From the NCBI GenBank assembly GCA_022447495.1, contig JAKVBH010000031.1:1-49832 (forward strand): a stretch of 49,832 bases of DNA, written 5' to 3'. Origin of the DNA: Marinovum sp. (GTDB lineage: Bacteria; Pseudomonadota; Alphaproteobacteria; Rhodobacterales; Rhodobacteraceae). A program made the translations under genes and the position numbers. The notes below the pieces were generated by a model. That model had not been told where the DNA came from. It saw only the letters and a program-made list of their open reading frames with translations, and did no database searches. Shown here piece by piece: positions 34,814-43,932 of the stretch; the first letter of the stretch is position 1; every line of letters starts with the position of its first letter.

Positions 34814-35677
34814 CTAGCCTGCGCGAATGAGCGAGCCCGCGCCATGTTCAGTGAAGAGTTCGAGCAAACATGCATTGGGTGCGCGTCCATCGAGAATCAC
34901 CGCCGCGCGCACTCCAAACTCCACAGCATCTACGGCCGTCTCGGTTTTTGGGATCATGCCACCCGCAATTGTGCCGTCTTTGGTGAAAGCGCGTACTTGA
35001 CTGGCCGTGAGTTCGGTCACGACTTCTCCCGACTTGTCTTTGACACCAGCAACATCTGTTAACAGAAGCAACCGGTCCGCCTTAAGCGCCGCAGCGATCG
35101 CGCCGGCGGCTGTGTCGCCATTGACGTTGAGCGTACCACCTTCGCGTCCTGATCCTAGAGGGGCAATGACAGGGATAACACCCTTGTCAAAAAGATCGGT
35201 CAGGATGGTCGCGTCAATGCGTACAGGGTGCCCCACCAGGCCAAGTTCTGGTTTGGGCACGTCACAGACCATCAAATCGGCATCCTTTCCAGACAAGCCA
35301 ACCGCGCGACCGCCTTGTGTATTCAACGCGTGAACGATGCGCTTGTTGACGACGCCAGACAGCACCATTTCAACCACTTCGATGGTGGTTTCGTCAGTGA
35401 CACGCTTGCCGTCCACGAACTCGGATTGAATATCTAAACGCTTTAGCATTGCGTTGATCATGGGCCCGCCGCCATGCACGATCACCGGGTTCACACCCAC
35501 CTGGCGCATAAGCACGACATCACGGGCGAAGCTCTCCATCGCCTCGTCGGAACCCATCGCGTGACCGCCCAGTTTGATGACGACAATCGCACCAGCGTAG
35601 CGCTGTAAATAGGGCAGGGCTTGGCTTAGGGTGCTGGCGGTGGCAATCCAATCGCGGTTCATGTTCTGTTGTCTCAT
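34814..35677 (-). CDS. argB: Acetylglutamate kinase
   Basis: The second step of arginine biosynthesis: phosphorylation of N-acetyl-glutamate. The 287-residue protein has [24 protein letters not shown] and [29 protein letters not shown] (key NGDxxAGxIA and LTDVxGV). The N-terminal helix [13 protein letters not shown] is the type seen in arginine-sensitive hexameric enzymes, so feedback inhibition is likely. The ATG at 35677 has GAGGGACAG upstream. Other arg genes are not in the window. Confidence 0.97.
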   Translation of the reverse strand: MRQQNMNRDWIATASTLSQALPYLQRYAGAIVVIKLGGHAMGSDEAMESFARDVVLMRQVGVNPVIVHGGGPMINAMLKRLDIQSEFVDGKRVTDETTIEVVEMVLSGVVNKRIVHALNTQGGRAVGLSGKDADLMVCDVPKPELGLVGHPVRIDATILTDLFDKGVIPVIAPLGSGREGGTLNVNGDTAAGAIAAALKADRLLLLTDVAGVKDKSGEVVTELTASQVRAFTKDGTIAGGMIPKTETAVDAVEFGVRAAVILDGRAPNACLLELFTEHGAGSLIRAG

Positions 35678-35720
35678 ATCTGTCCCTCAGGCGTGACGCC
35701 TTATGACGGGAGAGGGGAAA

Positions 35721-36374
35721 TCAAACAAGACTGGCTATAATGGCGCGCAGGCTGGAAATGCCATTGCCCTTTTCTGAAGAGGTCACAACCAATTCCGGAA
35801 AAGCGGCTGGGTGCTTGGAAAGCGCGCCACGAACCTGGTCCAAAACCCGGTCTTTATCAGCGGCTTTGACTTTGTCTTCCTTCGTCAGGACCACTTGAAA
35901 CGTCACTGCCGACCGATCCAATAGAGTTAGAATCTCTTCGTCGACCGCTTTCACGCCGTGGCGCATATCGACTAGGACAAATGCGCGGCGTAGAGACTGG
36001 CGGCCTGACAAGTATTGCTTGAGCAGTTTTTGCCACTTCTCCACGACCGGCAAGGGGGCGTTCGCGTAGCCGTAGCCGGGCAAATCGACCAGATAGTGGC
36101 TATCTGCGGTCGTGAAATAATTGATCTCTTGTGTGCGCCCGGGCGTGTTTGATGCGCGTGCCAAGCCTTTGCGGCCCGTCAATGCGTTGATCAAACTCGA
36201 TTTTCCAACATTGGAACGACCAGCAAAACATACCTCGATCCGGTCATCCGGAGGGAGGCCCGCCATCGCAACCACGCCTTTGAGAAATTCCGTATTGCCT
36301 GAAAAGAGCTTACGGCCTCTCTCCCGCGCGATATCGTCGGGCTCTTCAGCCAAGGGAAACGGAAGAACACTCAT
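35721..36374 (-). CDS. yihA: Ribosome biogenesis GTPase YihA/YsxC (EngB)
   Basis: Needed for late 50S assembly. The 217-residue protein has all G motifs: G1 GRSNVGKSS, G2 TPGRTQ, G3 DLPGYG, G4 TKEDK and G5 TSSEKG. It overlaps the MOSC gene by four bases and belongs to the yidC operon, a common arrangement near rpmH-rnpA-yidC. Confidence 0.96.
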   Translation of the reverse strand: MSVLPFPLAEEPDDIARERGRKLFSGNTEFLKGVVAMAGLPPDDRIEVCFAGRSNVGKSSLINALTGRKGLARASNTPGRTQEINYFTTADSHYLVDLPGYGYANAPLPVVEKWQKLLKQYLSGRQSLRRAFVLVDMRHGVKAVDEEILTLLDRSAVTFQVVLTKEDKVKAADKDRVLDQVRGALSKHPAAFPELVVTSSEKGNGISSLRAIIASLV

Positions 36375-37102
36375 AGTAGTGTATCGTCCACAGAAACTGT
36401 TCCGGCCGTTTCAACCTTGAAGTAAACGCCAAAGTTGCGCGTGTTCCATCCAGCCTCAAGCGTTGACAACATTGCAATGTCCCGCGTGCCGGTCACTGGA
36501 TTTGCGTCGGGCGCGCGGCAGCGTTCGATGAGTTCAACGGGTGCCAAGGTCGCGGAGCCCAGCTTTATTTTTCGCTCAAGCAAATCGATTTCTTCCCAAG
36601 GGGCGAGGCCATCCACCCAGAGGTTTATCCGAAAACGACGCATGTCGATGTCAAAACCGGCTTTTTGACTAAGCGCTCGCAAGCTCGACAAATTTCCAAT
36701 GGATACGGAAGCGAAGGGCACGTCAGTCATACCCTGTGGAGGGGCCTTGACCAAACGACTAGGTGCCGCGCGATTACTCGGCCAGAGATCCCCTAGCCAA
36801 GTGGCCAAAGGCTCGGCCCCATGCTCAGGTTTGAGCAAAATCCGATCTCTGGCAGGGTGCGTTAAAGCAATGCCGTTGGCCGTGGTTTCCGCGCTGACAG
36901 CGGCAAGTTTGGGGCCGGAGGCAACTTGCAGAAAATTTCGCCGAGGCTGCCATTCGTCAACATCTGGGGCAGCGTCGTTGAGCAAAGCAAATACTCTGTC
37001 GCCCGCTACTGCTCCTTCGGGTGTCAACGCTACTTTGGAGAGGCTTTCGCTACCGATTCCCTTGATCGGATGGCGCCAGATATGCGCGAGCTTTGCCGTC
37101 AC
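36371..37102 (-). CDS. MOSC domain protein (YcbX/mARC-like)
   Basis: A 243-residue protein with an N-terminal beta-barrel (LAHIWRHPIKGIGSESL) and a MOSC domain. The IERCRAPDANPVTGTRD segment corresponds to the RC..T..P.TG motif of the YcbX family. Members bind molybdenum cofactor and reduce N-hydroxylated compounds. No attached ferredoxin domain is present. Four-base overlaps with yidC and yihA place it firmly inside that operon. Confidence 0.88.
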   Translation of the reverse strand: MTAKLAHIWRHPIKGIGSESLSKVALTPEGAVAGDRVFALLNDAAPDVDEWQPRRNFLQVASGPKLAAVSAETTANGIALTHPARDRILLKPEHGAEPLATWLGDLWPSNRAAPSRLVKAPPQGMTDVPFASVSIGNLSSLRALSQKAGFDIDMRRFRINLWVDGLAPWEEIDLLERKIKLGSATLAPVELIERCRAPDANPVTGTRDIAMLSTLEAGWNTRNFGVYFKVETAGTVSVDDTLL

Positions 37103-38916
37103 TTCTTGTCGCCTTGAGCATCACCGCGTTTGAAGCTGGAGCGGATGTTGCCAAACACATCGGGGGTAAAGCCTTGGCTGCGCATGATTATATACTGCTG
37201 CGAGAACGTGATAACGTTGTTGGCGATCCAGTACACGACCAAGCCGCTTGCGAAGCTACCCAACATGAACATGAAGACCCAAGGGAGCCATGCGAAGATC
37301 ATGGCTTGGGTTGGGTCCGTGGGCGCTGGATTGAGCTTCTGTTGAAGCCACATCGAAACGCCAAGGCAAATCGGCAAAATTCCAATAAAGATAAGCCCCA
37401 TAATGGAGTTTGGATCAGGCGCTGCGTTCGAGAAAAGCCCAAATAAGTTGATGATGGACGTGGGGTCCGGTGCCGAAAGGTCCGTGAACGGCCCAAGCCA
37501 CGGTGCATGACGAAGTTCCAAAGTGACGAAGATAACTTTGTAGAGCGAGAAAAAGATCGGAATTTGCAGAAGGATCGGCAGACATCCAGAGGCAGGATTG
37601 ACCTTTTCTTTTTTGTAGAGTGCGACCATCTCCTTTTGGAGTTTTTCGCGATCTTCGCCAGCGCGTTCTTTGATCTTCTCCATCTCCGGCTGCAATTCTT
37701 TCATCTTTGCCATGGAGACGTAGGATTTGTACGCCAGCGGGAACAGCAATGCTTTGATCAAAAGCGTCAGGGCAATGATCGCCCAGCCCATATTTCCGAT
37801 CCAGGCGTTTAGGTAGTGCAGTACAGCGAAGATTGGTTTCGTCAGGAAGAAGAACCAACCCCAGTCAATGGCGTCTAGAAAACCGTTGATACCGCCGCGC
37901 TCATAGTTGCGGATTGCCTCCCATTCTTTGGCTCCAGCGAAGATCTGGATGTCCGTGGAGATGGATTGACCCGGCGCGACTTGGGCGGTCGAAAGGACAA
38001 CCTCAGTTTGGTAAATTTCCCGCTGAGGATCGAATTTGGCAACTGCTTTGAACGGGGTGCCTGGCGAGGGTACCAAAACACTCATCCAATAGTGATCGGT
38101 GAACCCGATCCATCCGTCTTCCTGAACTTGCATGACTTCTGCCAGCGCGCCTTCACGCGCATCGAAATTGAAATCTGGCATGTCGCTGTAGTCGATTTCA
38201 CTCAACTCGCCATCCGCCATGCCAATGACGCCTTCATGCAGAATGAAAAAGTTCTTCAGATCTTGTGGTTCACCGTGCCGAGCAATAACGCCATATGGTG
38301 CCATGGTGACGGTGCTTTCGGATGCATTGGACACTGCGAGTGAGACTGTAAACATGTATTCGTCGTCGACAGAAATCGTCTTGGTGAATACCATCCCTGC
38401 GCCGTTGTCCCAAGTCATGGATACAGGCGTGTCGACAGTCAATTTTCCGTCGGATGCAAGTTCCCAAACGGTATTTGGTCCTGGCACATTTTCAGAGGCC
38501 ATACCTTGGCCTGGTGCCCATCCGCTGAGAGAGTAATAGGCCTGAGGCTCACCCACTGGAGACAGCAGGGTAACTGTCTCTGCCTCCACGTTGAGGCTTT
38601 CGCGGTAATCCTTGAGTTTCAGGCTGTCGATACGACCGCCGAGCGTCGAGATCGAACCTGATACGCGTGGCGTGTCAATTTCTACGCGTATTGCGTCGGA
38701 GTTTTGGTCGACGCTTTCGATGTTCGCTGCCGTTTCTGGGCTTGTGGGCTGAGAAACGGCAGGCGTCGCCACGGGCGTCGTGACTTGAGATTCTTGTGCG
38801 GTTGCCGCGTCTTCTTGTTGCTGAGGTTCGGGGGGCGGGAACAGAATGAACCAGACGAGAATTACGACAAAACTCAGTGCTGTTGCCAGCAGGAGATTCC
38901 GGTTCTGTTCATCCAT
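37099..38916 (-). CDS. yidC: Membrane protein insertase YidC
   Basis: YidC inserts inner-membrane proteins alone or with SecYEG. The 605-residue protein has an N-terminal anchor (LLLATALSFVVILVWFILFP), a Pro/Gln/Thr-rich linker and a large periplasmic P1 domain (about residues 70-340). The conserved five-helix core carries GWAIIALTLLIKALLFPLAYKSY and NPASGCLPILLQIPIFFSLYKV (key NPxxGCLPxLxQxPIFFxLY). The C-terminal tail is Lys-rich. It overlaps the MOSC gene by four bases. Confidence 0.97.
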   Translation of the reverse strand: MDEQNRNLLLATALSFVVILVWFILFPPPEPQQQEDAATAQESQVTTPVATPAVSQPTSPETAANIESVDQNSDAIRVEIDTPRVSGSISTLGGRIDSLKLKDYRESLNVEAETVTLLSPVGEPQAYYSLSGWAPGQGMASENVPGPNTVWELASDGKLTVDTPVSMTWDNGAGMVFTKTISVDDEYMFTVSLAVSNASESTVTMAPYGVIARHGEPQDLKNFFILHEGVIGMADGELSEIDYSDMPDFNFDAREGALAEVMQVQEDGWIGFTDHYWMSVLVPSPGTPFKAVAKFDPQREIYQTEVVLSTAQVAPGQSISTDIQIFAGAKEWEAIRNYERGGINGFLDAIDWGWFFFLTKPIFAVLHYLNAWIGNMGWAIIALTLLIKALLFPLAYKSYVSMAKMKELQPEMEKIKERAGEDREKLQKEMVALYKKEKVNPASGCLPILLQIPIFFSLYKVIFVTLELRHAPWLGPFTDLSAPDPTSIINLFGLFSNAAPDPNSIMGLIFIGILPICLGVSMWLQQKLNPAPTDPTQAMIFAWLPWVFMFMLGSFASGLVVYWIANNVITFSQQYIIMRSQGFTPDVFGNIRSSFKRGDAQGDKK

Positions 38917-39031
38917 TGGAAATGCGCCACCTTCGCTGCAACTGTCCTAGCGTCCTACACCATAATTTAGGTGCTAGACTCAAGGGCTAACAGGCATAAC
39001 GCGCGGGAGTATGAATTTTGCAAGCCGTCGT

Positions 39032-40576
39032 TTAGGCCGTTGGGCCACTTATAGCAGGTGGTAGCGCGACTTTCGCGTGGTGAGTTTTGACCCATTCATT
39101 GAGCGCCTCTCGTGGCATTGGACGTGCGATGCCAAATCCTTGGACGTGACCGACCCCAAGTTGACTAATCAGCGCATGTTCTCCAACTGTTTCAAGCCCT
39201 TCTGCCAGAGTATCGAGGCTCAGACGGTCTGCCATCGTGAGGATAGCAGTTAGCATGCGCTGTTGTTCGGGGTCCGAATCACATTTGGTAACAAAGGATC
39301 GGTCTATCTTAAGGCGATCTATTGGAAACCGCCGCAGAGACGTAATGGACGCATGGCCCGTCCCAAAATCGTCCAAATCGATATGACAACCGAGTTTCGA
39401 CAACTCACCAATATTACGGACTAAAATATCGTCAGGTGCGCCTGCGACAACGGTTTCCAGAATTTCGATCGCAAGGCGTTCTGGCGACAAGTCGAAGCGA
39501 TCAAGTTGCCAATTAATGTTATCCACCAGTTTGGGGTTGCGAAGTTCCTCGGCGGAGAAATTTACACCGACCAAAGGTACATTAGTGCCCTGAAGATCTA
39601 AACTACGCAGTGTCTCCAGGGACTTTTTCAACATGGTTTCGTTGAGTTGATCCATCAAACCGGCTTGTTCCAGCGCGGGAAGAAATTCGGCCGGTGAAAT
39701 CATCCCTCGCTGCGGATGTATCCAGCGCGCCAGGGCTTCGATGCCGCTAACGTGGCCAGTATCTGTTGATACTTGGGGCTGGAACCATGCACAGATTTCT
39801 CCGCGGTCGAACGCGGCTTGTGCCTCATCAATCAACGCTTGCCTTGCGATTTCGACGCGTTTCATCTCGGCAGAGAAAGCTCGGATCGCGGATGGGCCGG
39901 TACGACGTGCTTCTTGCAAAGCAATCGATGCGGCATCCAAAAGACCTTCCGCGTTCTGCGTGCGCGCTCGTGACAGAATGCAGACGCCAATCGAGACCGT
40001 AACATAGACAGACGATGCGTTGATGGCGATGGGCTCTTCCAGTGTCGCTTGCAGACGGGCAGCGATCTGGAGTGCGAGTTCCAAGTCGATCCGTTTGATT
40101 GGATGAATAGTTATGCCAACACGGCTATCGCCAATCCGCGCCACCGCATCATCCGCACGCATACATATCATTATACGATCAGCAATGGTCTCGAAAATGC
40201 GGTCATATGTCGACTGACCATAGCGGGCGACCAGTTCATCGTGCCCATCGATTTCGATTACGAAAGCGGCAGAGGTGCGCCCCGATACGGAGCAATACGA
40301 AAGGGTTTCTTCTGTGCGTTTGACCAGCTCTTCGCGCAGTTCGAGGCCGGTGATAATATCCCGACTACGCGGCTCATTATTTCGGGATGACCAAATCGAT
40401 AATCCAATGAGGTAAACCGATGTCGCGGCCGCCGATGCGATGAGACCAATTTCACCCCATGTATAATAGGCGCTCCAAATCAACAACGGAGCGATGGCCA
40501 TGGGTAAGAAGGGTTGCCGAAGGTGCCGCACGATGCGGCGTGCAATGGCGACATGCTGTGGCAAGCGCTGTGACAT
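39032..40576 (-). CDS. Membrane-bound EAL phosphodiesterase with degenerate GGDEF domain
   Basis: A 514-residue cyclic-di-GMP protein. Two N-terminal hydrophobic segments (PFLPMAIAPLLIWSAYYT and IGLIASAAATSVYLIGL) precede a GGDEF-fold domain whose catalytic motif has become RIGDSRVG, so diguanylate cyclase activity is very unlikely. The EAL domain keeps EALARW, NFSAEEL, EILE, LDDFGTG, LKIDRSFV, AEGLET and QGFG, so hydrolysis of c-di-GMP is expected. ATG at 40576 has AAAGGAG nine bases upstream; an in-frame start at 40615 is the alternative. It lies between ttcA and yidC. Confidence 0.92.
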   Translation of the reverse strand: MSQRLPQHVAIARRIVRHLRQPFLPMAIAPLLIWSAYYTWGEIGLIASAAATSVYLIGLSIWSSRNNEPRSRDIITGLELREELVKRTEETLSYCSVSGRTSAAFVIEIDGHDELVARYGQSTYDRIFETIADRIMICMRADDAVARIGDSRVGITIHPIKRIDLELALQIAARLQATLEEPIAINASSVYVTVSIGVCILSRARTQNAEGLLDAASIALQEARRTGPSAIRAFSAEMKRVEIARQALIDEAQAAFDRGEICAWFQPQVSTDTGHVSGIEALARWIHPQRGMISPAEFLPALEQAGLMDQLNETMLKKSLETLRSLDLQGTNVPLVGVNFSAEELRNPKLVDNINWQLDRFDLSPERLAIEILETVVAGAPDDILVRNIGELSKLGCHIDLDDFGTGHASITSLRRFPIDRLKIDRSFVTKCDSDPEQQRMLTAILTMADRLSLDTLAEGLETVGEHALISQLGVGHVQGFGIARPMPREALNEWVKTHHAKVALPPAISGPTA

Positions 40577-40646
40577 CAACCAGTTCTCCTTTACCCGCGT
40601 AACGCGCGGTTTCAAGAGAAGCTAGGCAAAATCAATAAGCGGGAGA

Positions 40647-41516
40647 TTAACGCAGTCGAGGCATTTCTTGTTCTTTTTCCGCTGATTTTAATGATCCGCG
40701 TGCGAGCCCAAGAAAATCAAAGAGGTCAGGGTCAAGCAGGTGCGATGGGCGTGCGTTCATAAGAGCTTTGAACATGACCTGGCGTCTACCTGGGCTACTT
40801 TTCTCCCACGCATCGATGATCTTTTTGACTTGTTGTCGCTGAAGGCCGTCTTGCGAGCCACACAAATCACAGGGGATGATCGGGTAGTCGAGCGCCTTTG
40901 CGAACCGTTCACAATCTATTTCGGCAGCGTGTGCCAGCGGACGGTAGAGAAATAAATCACCTTCTTCGTTTAACAATTTGGGCGGCATCGTCGCCAAACG
41001 CCCGCCGTGGAAGAGATTCATGAAAAATGTTTCAAGAATGTCGTCGCGGTGGTGGCCAAGGACCACAGCCGTACAGCCTTCCTCTCGAGCAATTCTGTAG
41101 AGAATGCCGCGACGAAGGCGTGAGCACAGAGCGCAATATGTCCGGCCCGCTGGGACTTTTTGTTTTATGATGCCGTAGGTATTTTGGAACTCAATCCGAT
41201 GTGGGACGCCGCGGGCTTCGAGAAATTCCGGAAGTATGGTCGCGGGAAACCCCGGCTGGCCTTGGTCCAGGTTACATGCAAGCAATTCAACGGGGAGCAA
41301 TCCACGCCATTTTAGTTCATACAAAATCGCCAGCAACGTGTAGCTATCTTTGCCACCCGATAGGCAGACCAGCCACTTACCGCCGTGCTCAATCATGCCA
41401 TAGGTCTCGATGGCTTCGCGCGCGTTTTGCACGAGGCGCTTGCGTAGTTTCTTGAACTCCGTCGTTTTGGGCGCGCGCGCAAACAGGGGGTGTATGTCGT
41501 CGGTCTCATCAAGCAT
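40647..41516 (-). CDS. ttcA: tRNA 2-thiocytidine(32) synthetase TtcA
   Basis: TtcA makes 2-thiocytidine at tRNA position 32 using an Fe-S cluster. The 289-residue protein has the PP-loop [11 protein letters not shown] and the two cysteine pairs CALC and CDLC that hold the cluster. [25 protein letters not shown] (key HHRDDxxET) is also typical. It is divergent from the DUF3833 lipoprotein gene with only 71 bases between starts. Confidence 0.95.
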   Translation of the reverse strand: MLDETDDIHPLFARAPKTTEFKKLRKRLVQNAREAIETYGMIEHGGKWLVCLSGGKDSYTLLAILYELKWRGLLPVELLACNLDQGQPGFPATILPEFLEARGVPHRIEFQNTYGIIKQKVPAGRTYCALCSRLRRGILYRIAREEGCTAVVLGHHRDDILETFFMNLFHGGRLATMPPKLLNEEGDLFLYRPLAHAAEIDCERFAKALDYPIIPCDLCGSQDGLQRQQVKKIIDAWEKSSPGRRQVMFKALMNARPSHLLDPDLFDFLGLARGSLKSAEKEQEMPRLR

Positions 41517-41587
41517 GGGCGGCGTATATCACGCATTTGCAAAACCGAAAGAGCGGCGAGCGCGTATAGATAATAAAGGAGAGTGCG

Positions 41588-42115
41588 ATGCGCTGGATAT
41601 TTGCCTTAGTTGCGATGCTGCTGTTCACTGCGTGTACTGGCAAGCCGTCATTGACCGACCCCAAGTTAAGCAATCGGGACTTCGACCTTGAAACCTTCTT
41701 TGAAGGTCGGACGATTGCTGAGGGTCAGTTCCAAGACGTATTTGGGACGGTCAGGCGTCGCTTCCAGGTCGAAATCGAAGGGACGTGGGATGGCGAGACA
41801 CTGACCTTGGTCGAAGACTTTGTCTACGAAGACGGGTCGACAGAGCAGCGCGTGTGGACGCTCCAAAAGACCGGTGCGCAGACGTGGGAAGGCACGGCAC
41901 CTGGTGTCTTGGGTGTAGCGACTGGTGAAGAGAACGGCGATACTTTCAACTGGCGGTATCGCATTGATTTGCCCGTGCCGGACGGGACACTGCGCGTCGA
42001 ATTCGATGATTGGATGTGGCAGCTGTCGCCGACGCGGGTGCTGAACCGTGCTTACATGGAGAAATTCGGTATCGATATCGGCGAGGTCATCATTTACTTT
42101 GAGAAGGCGTCTTAG
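41588..42115 (+). CDS. DUF3833 family lipoprotein
   Basis: A 175-residue protein with a lipoprotein signal ([16 protein letters not shown], Cys16). The mature part has the DUF3833 features [23 protein letters not shown] (key GxxxAxGxFQDxFGxVRRxF) and [19 protein letters not shown]. Function of the family is unknown; members may bind lipids. AAGGAG precedes the ATG. The 3' end overlaps the convergent yidD gene by 26 bases. Confidence 0.88.
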   Translation: MRWIFALVAMLLFTACTGKPSLTDPKLSNRDFDLETFFEGRTIAEGQFQDVFGTVRRRFQVEIEGTWDGETLTLVEDFVYEDGSTEQRVWTLQKTGAQTWEGTAPGVLGVATGEENGDTFNWRYRIDLPVPDGTLRVEFDDWMWQLSPTRVLNRAYMEKFGIDIGEVIIYFEKAS

Positions 42116-42347
42116 GAGAGCAACATTTCGGCGGTACCGGATCGTATCCGTCGCCAGCCCAAGGGTGGCATCGTCCGATCCGACGCGCAGCAAGGATGCT
42201 GCCTTTTATGGCACCATGGCGTTCCAAAGCTTCCAGGGCATATGCGGAGCACGTAGGTTGGTACCGGCAATTAAAACCAATCCAAGGCGAGAAGACGAGG
42301 CGATAGCCGCGTACAGGTAGCGAAATGAGCCACGCGATAGGTGTCAT
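42090..42347 (-). CDS. yidD: Membrane protein insertion efficiency factor YidD
   Basis: YidD helps YidC-dependent membrane insertion. The 85-residue protein has the family core [26 protein letters not shown] (key CRYxPTCSxYA) and [18 protein letters not shown]. An amphipathic N-terminal region binds the membrane. The start overlaps rnpA by four bases. yidC is 3 kb further on rather than next to it. Confidence 0.95.
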   Translation of the reverse strand: MTPIAWLISLPVRGYRLVFSPWIGFNCRYQPTCSAYALEALERHGAIKGSILAARRIGRCHPWAGDGYDPVPPKCCSPKTPSQSK

Positions 42348-42754
42348 GAGTGCAGCTTGTCCAAGGCTTTGTGCAGTTCATCTTGGAGACGCGTAAAATC
42401 CCGTGCTGCGGTCTCTTTAGCGCGACCTATAAGCACATAGTCATAGTCGGCGTTGCCAGCCTTTGGCAAAACGAGCCGTGCAATTTCGCGCAAACGGCGT
42501 TTTGCGCGATTGCGAGCCACTGCGTTGCCGACCTTTTTGGAACAGGTAAACCCTACTCGCATGCTAGAGGCTTCGCCTGGCGCCCGTTTGCGCGCTTGAA
42601 GTATAAAGCCCCCAGTGGCAGCCCGGGGAGCTCGAGCCGCTTTAAGAAAGTCTGGCCGATTTTTGAGGATCGAATAACGGGTTAAGGCCGCCTCAGGTTC
42701 CTCCTGGGCGGCTACGTATGTGATATCGGGCTCCGCCAGGGGCAGAGCAGCCAC
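42344..42754 (-). CDS. rnpA: Ribonuclease P protein component
   Basis: The protein cofactor of RNase P, which matures tRNA 5' ends. Core features are [41 protein letters not shown] (key RNRxKRRLRE, the RNR motif) and [15 protein letters not shown] [11 protein letters not shown]. No start has a clear ribosome binding site. GTG at 42754, two bases beyond the rpmH stop (TAAGGTG), is chosen as translationally coupled; a GTG at 42787 inside rpmH gives 147 residues and is the alternative. Confidence 0.93.
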   Translation of the reverse strand: MAALPLAEPDITYVAAQEEPEAALTRYSILKNRPDFLKAARAPRAATGGFILQARKRAPGEASSMRVGFTCSKKVGNAVARNRAKRRLREIARLVLPKAGNADYDYVLIGRAKETAARDFTRLQDELHKALDKLHS

Positions 42755-42755
42755 C

Positions 42756-42890
42756 TTATGCGCTGAGCGACTTGCGACCGCGCGCACGGCGCGCGTTCAG
42801 GATCTTGCGGCCGGCTTTGGTTGCCATGCGCGCACGGAAACCGTGGCGACGTTTGCGCACAAGGTTCGAAGGCTGATAGGTGCGTTTCAT
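42756..42890 (-). CDS. rpmH: 50S ribosomal protein L34
   Basis: A 44-residue basic protein, [21 protein letters not shown] at the start (key [17 protein letters not shown]) and GRKSLSA at the end. It is the usual first gene of the rpmH-rnpA-yidD-yidC group, in correct minus-strand order. Found by direct translation of 42890 to 42756. Confidence 0.97.
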
Positions 42891-43191
42891 CGTTGAAACT
42901 CCGCGTCTGAGCCCGGGTCGTGTCGGAATCGACAGTGGGGCGAAAATCTGAAGCCCGGTCTATAGGAGGCTCGTTTGAACCTGTCAAACCCAAAGCGGCG
43001 GTCAAACACTGTAACGCTGCAACAAATTGGCCTTCCTAGTGGGGGCAAATGTTTCAAAACTGCGGCTTGGGCCGTCAGACCTCACACATTGGCACACCTG
43101 ACTTCAAGCAGGCGTGATCAGGCTCGCACAAAGCTGGCCGGACCCTCACGTTCTGATCCAGAACAGACGCAACGCGTAAGGCCAGAGACCG
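42891..43191. promoter_or_regulatory. Divergent intergenic region rpmH / TVP38 gene
   Basis: About 300 bases between divergent genes must contain the promoters for rpmH (minus) and the TVP38 gene (plus). In many bacteria rpmH lies near dnaA and the origin, but I see no cluster of DnaA boxes here. No other feature can be supported. Confidence 0.35.
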
Positions 43192-43929
43192 ATGACCGAA
43201 ATGACCCAAACCCCGCCTCAAAAGGGCAAGATTGCCCGAAGCCTCCCTCTCATTGCCATTCTTGGTGTGGCCGTCACGGGGTATTTCACCCTCGGCGATT
43301 ACCTCACCTTTGAAACGTTGCGCGACAACCGCGAGGCTTTGATCGCTTTCCGCGATGCCAACTATGTGGCGACCTTGGTGGTCTTTATGGTGGCCTATAT
43401 CGCGATCGTGGCCTTCTCCTTGCCGGGCGCGTCCTTGGCCACGCTCACTGGGGGTTTCCTATTCGCCACCTTCCCAGGCGCGTTCTTTAACATCGCCGCG
43501 GCTACCATCGGCGCGACAGCGATATTCCTCGCCGCTCGCTGGGGCTTGGGCGCACGGCTTGGGGCCAAGTTGGAAAACTCCGACGGTGCGGTGAAAAAGA
43601 TCAAAGACGGGATCGATGAAAACCAATGGTCCATGCTATTTATCATGCGCCTCGTACCCGCGGTGCCGTTCTTCCTGGCGAACTTGATCCCCGCGTTTCT
43701 TGAAGTGCCGCTCCACCGCTACGTGATCTCGACCTTCCTGGGCATTGCCCCCGGCGCTATCGTCTACACCTCCATCGGTGCAGGCCTAGGCGAGGTATTC
43801 GCCGCCGGTGAAACACCTGATCTCTCGATTTTCTTTGAGCCTCATATTCTTGGCCCAATCCTTGGTCTCGCTGCGCTCTCTGCTCTTCCGATTCTCATCA
43901 AAGCCGTCCGCGGCAAGAAGGAGGCCTGA
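43192..43929 (+). CDS. TVP38/TMEM64 (DedA-like) membrane protein
   Basis: A 245-residue integral membrane protein of the SNARE-associated/TVP38 family, relatives of DedA lipid scramblases. It has a hydrophobic N-terminal helix (ARSLPLIAILGVAVTGYFTL). The family core follows: FSLPGASLATLTGGFLFATFPGAFFN (key PGAxLTLxGGFLFG), then ATIFLAAR-like ATAIFLAARWGLG and MRLVPAVPFFLANLIPAFLEVPL. The FAD oxidoreductase follows after three bases, with its Shine-Dalgarno inside this gene's end. Confidence 0.93.
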   Translation: MTEMTQTPPQKGKIARSLPLIAILGVAVTGYFTLGDYLTFETLRDNREALIAFRDANYVATLVVFMVAYIAIVAFSLPGASLATLTGGFLFATFPGAFFNIAAATIGATAIFLAARWGLGARLGAKLENSDGAVKKIKDGIDENQWSMLFIMRLVPAVPFFLANLIPAFLEVPLHRYVISTFLGIAPGAIVYTSIGAGLGEVFAAGETPDLSIFFEPHILGPILGLAALSALPILIKAVRGKKEA

Positions 43930-43932
43930 TTT

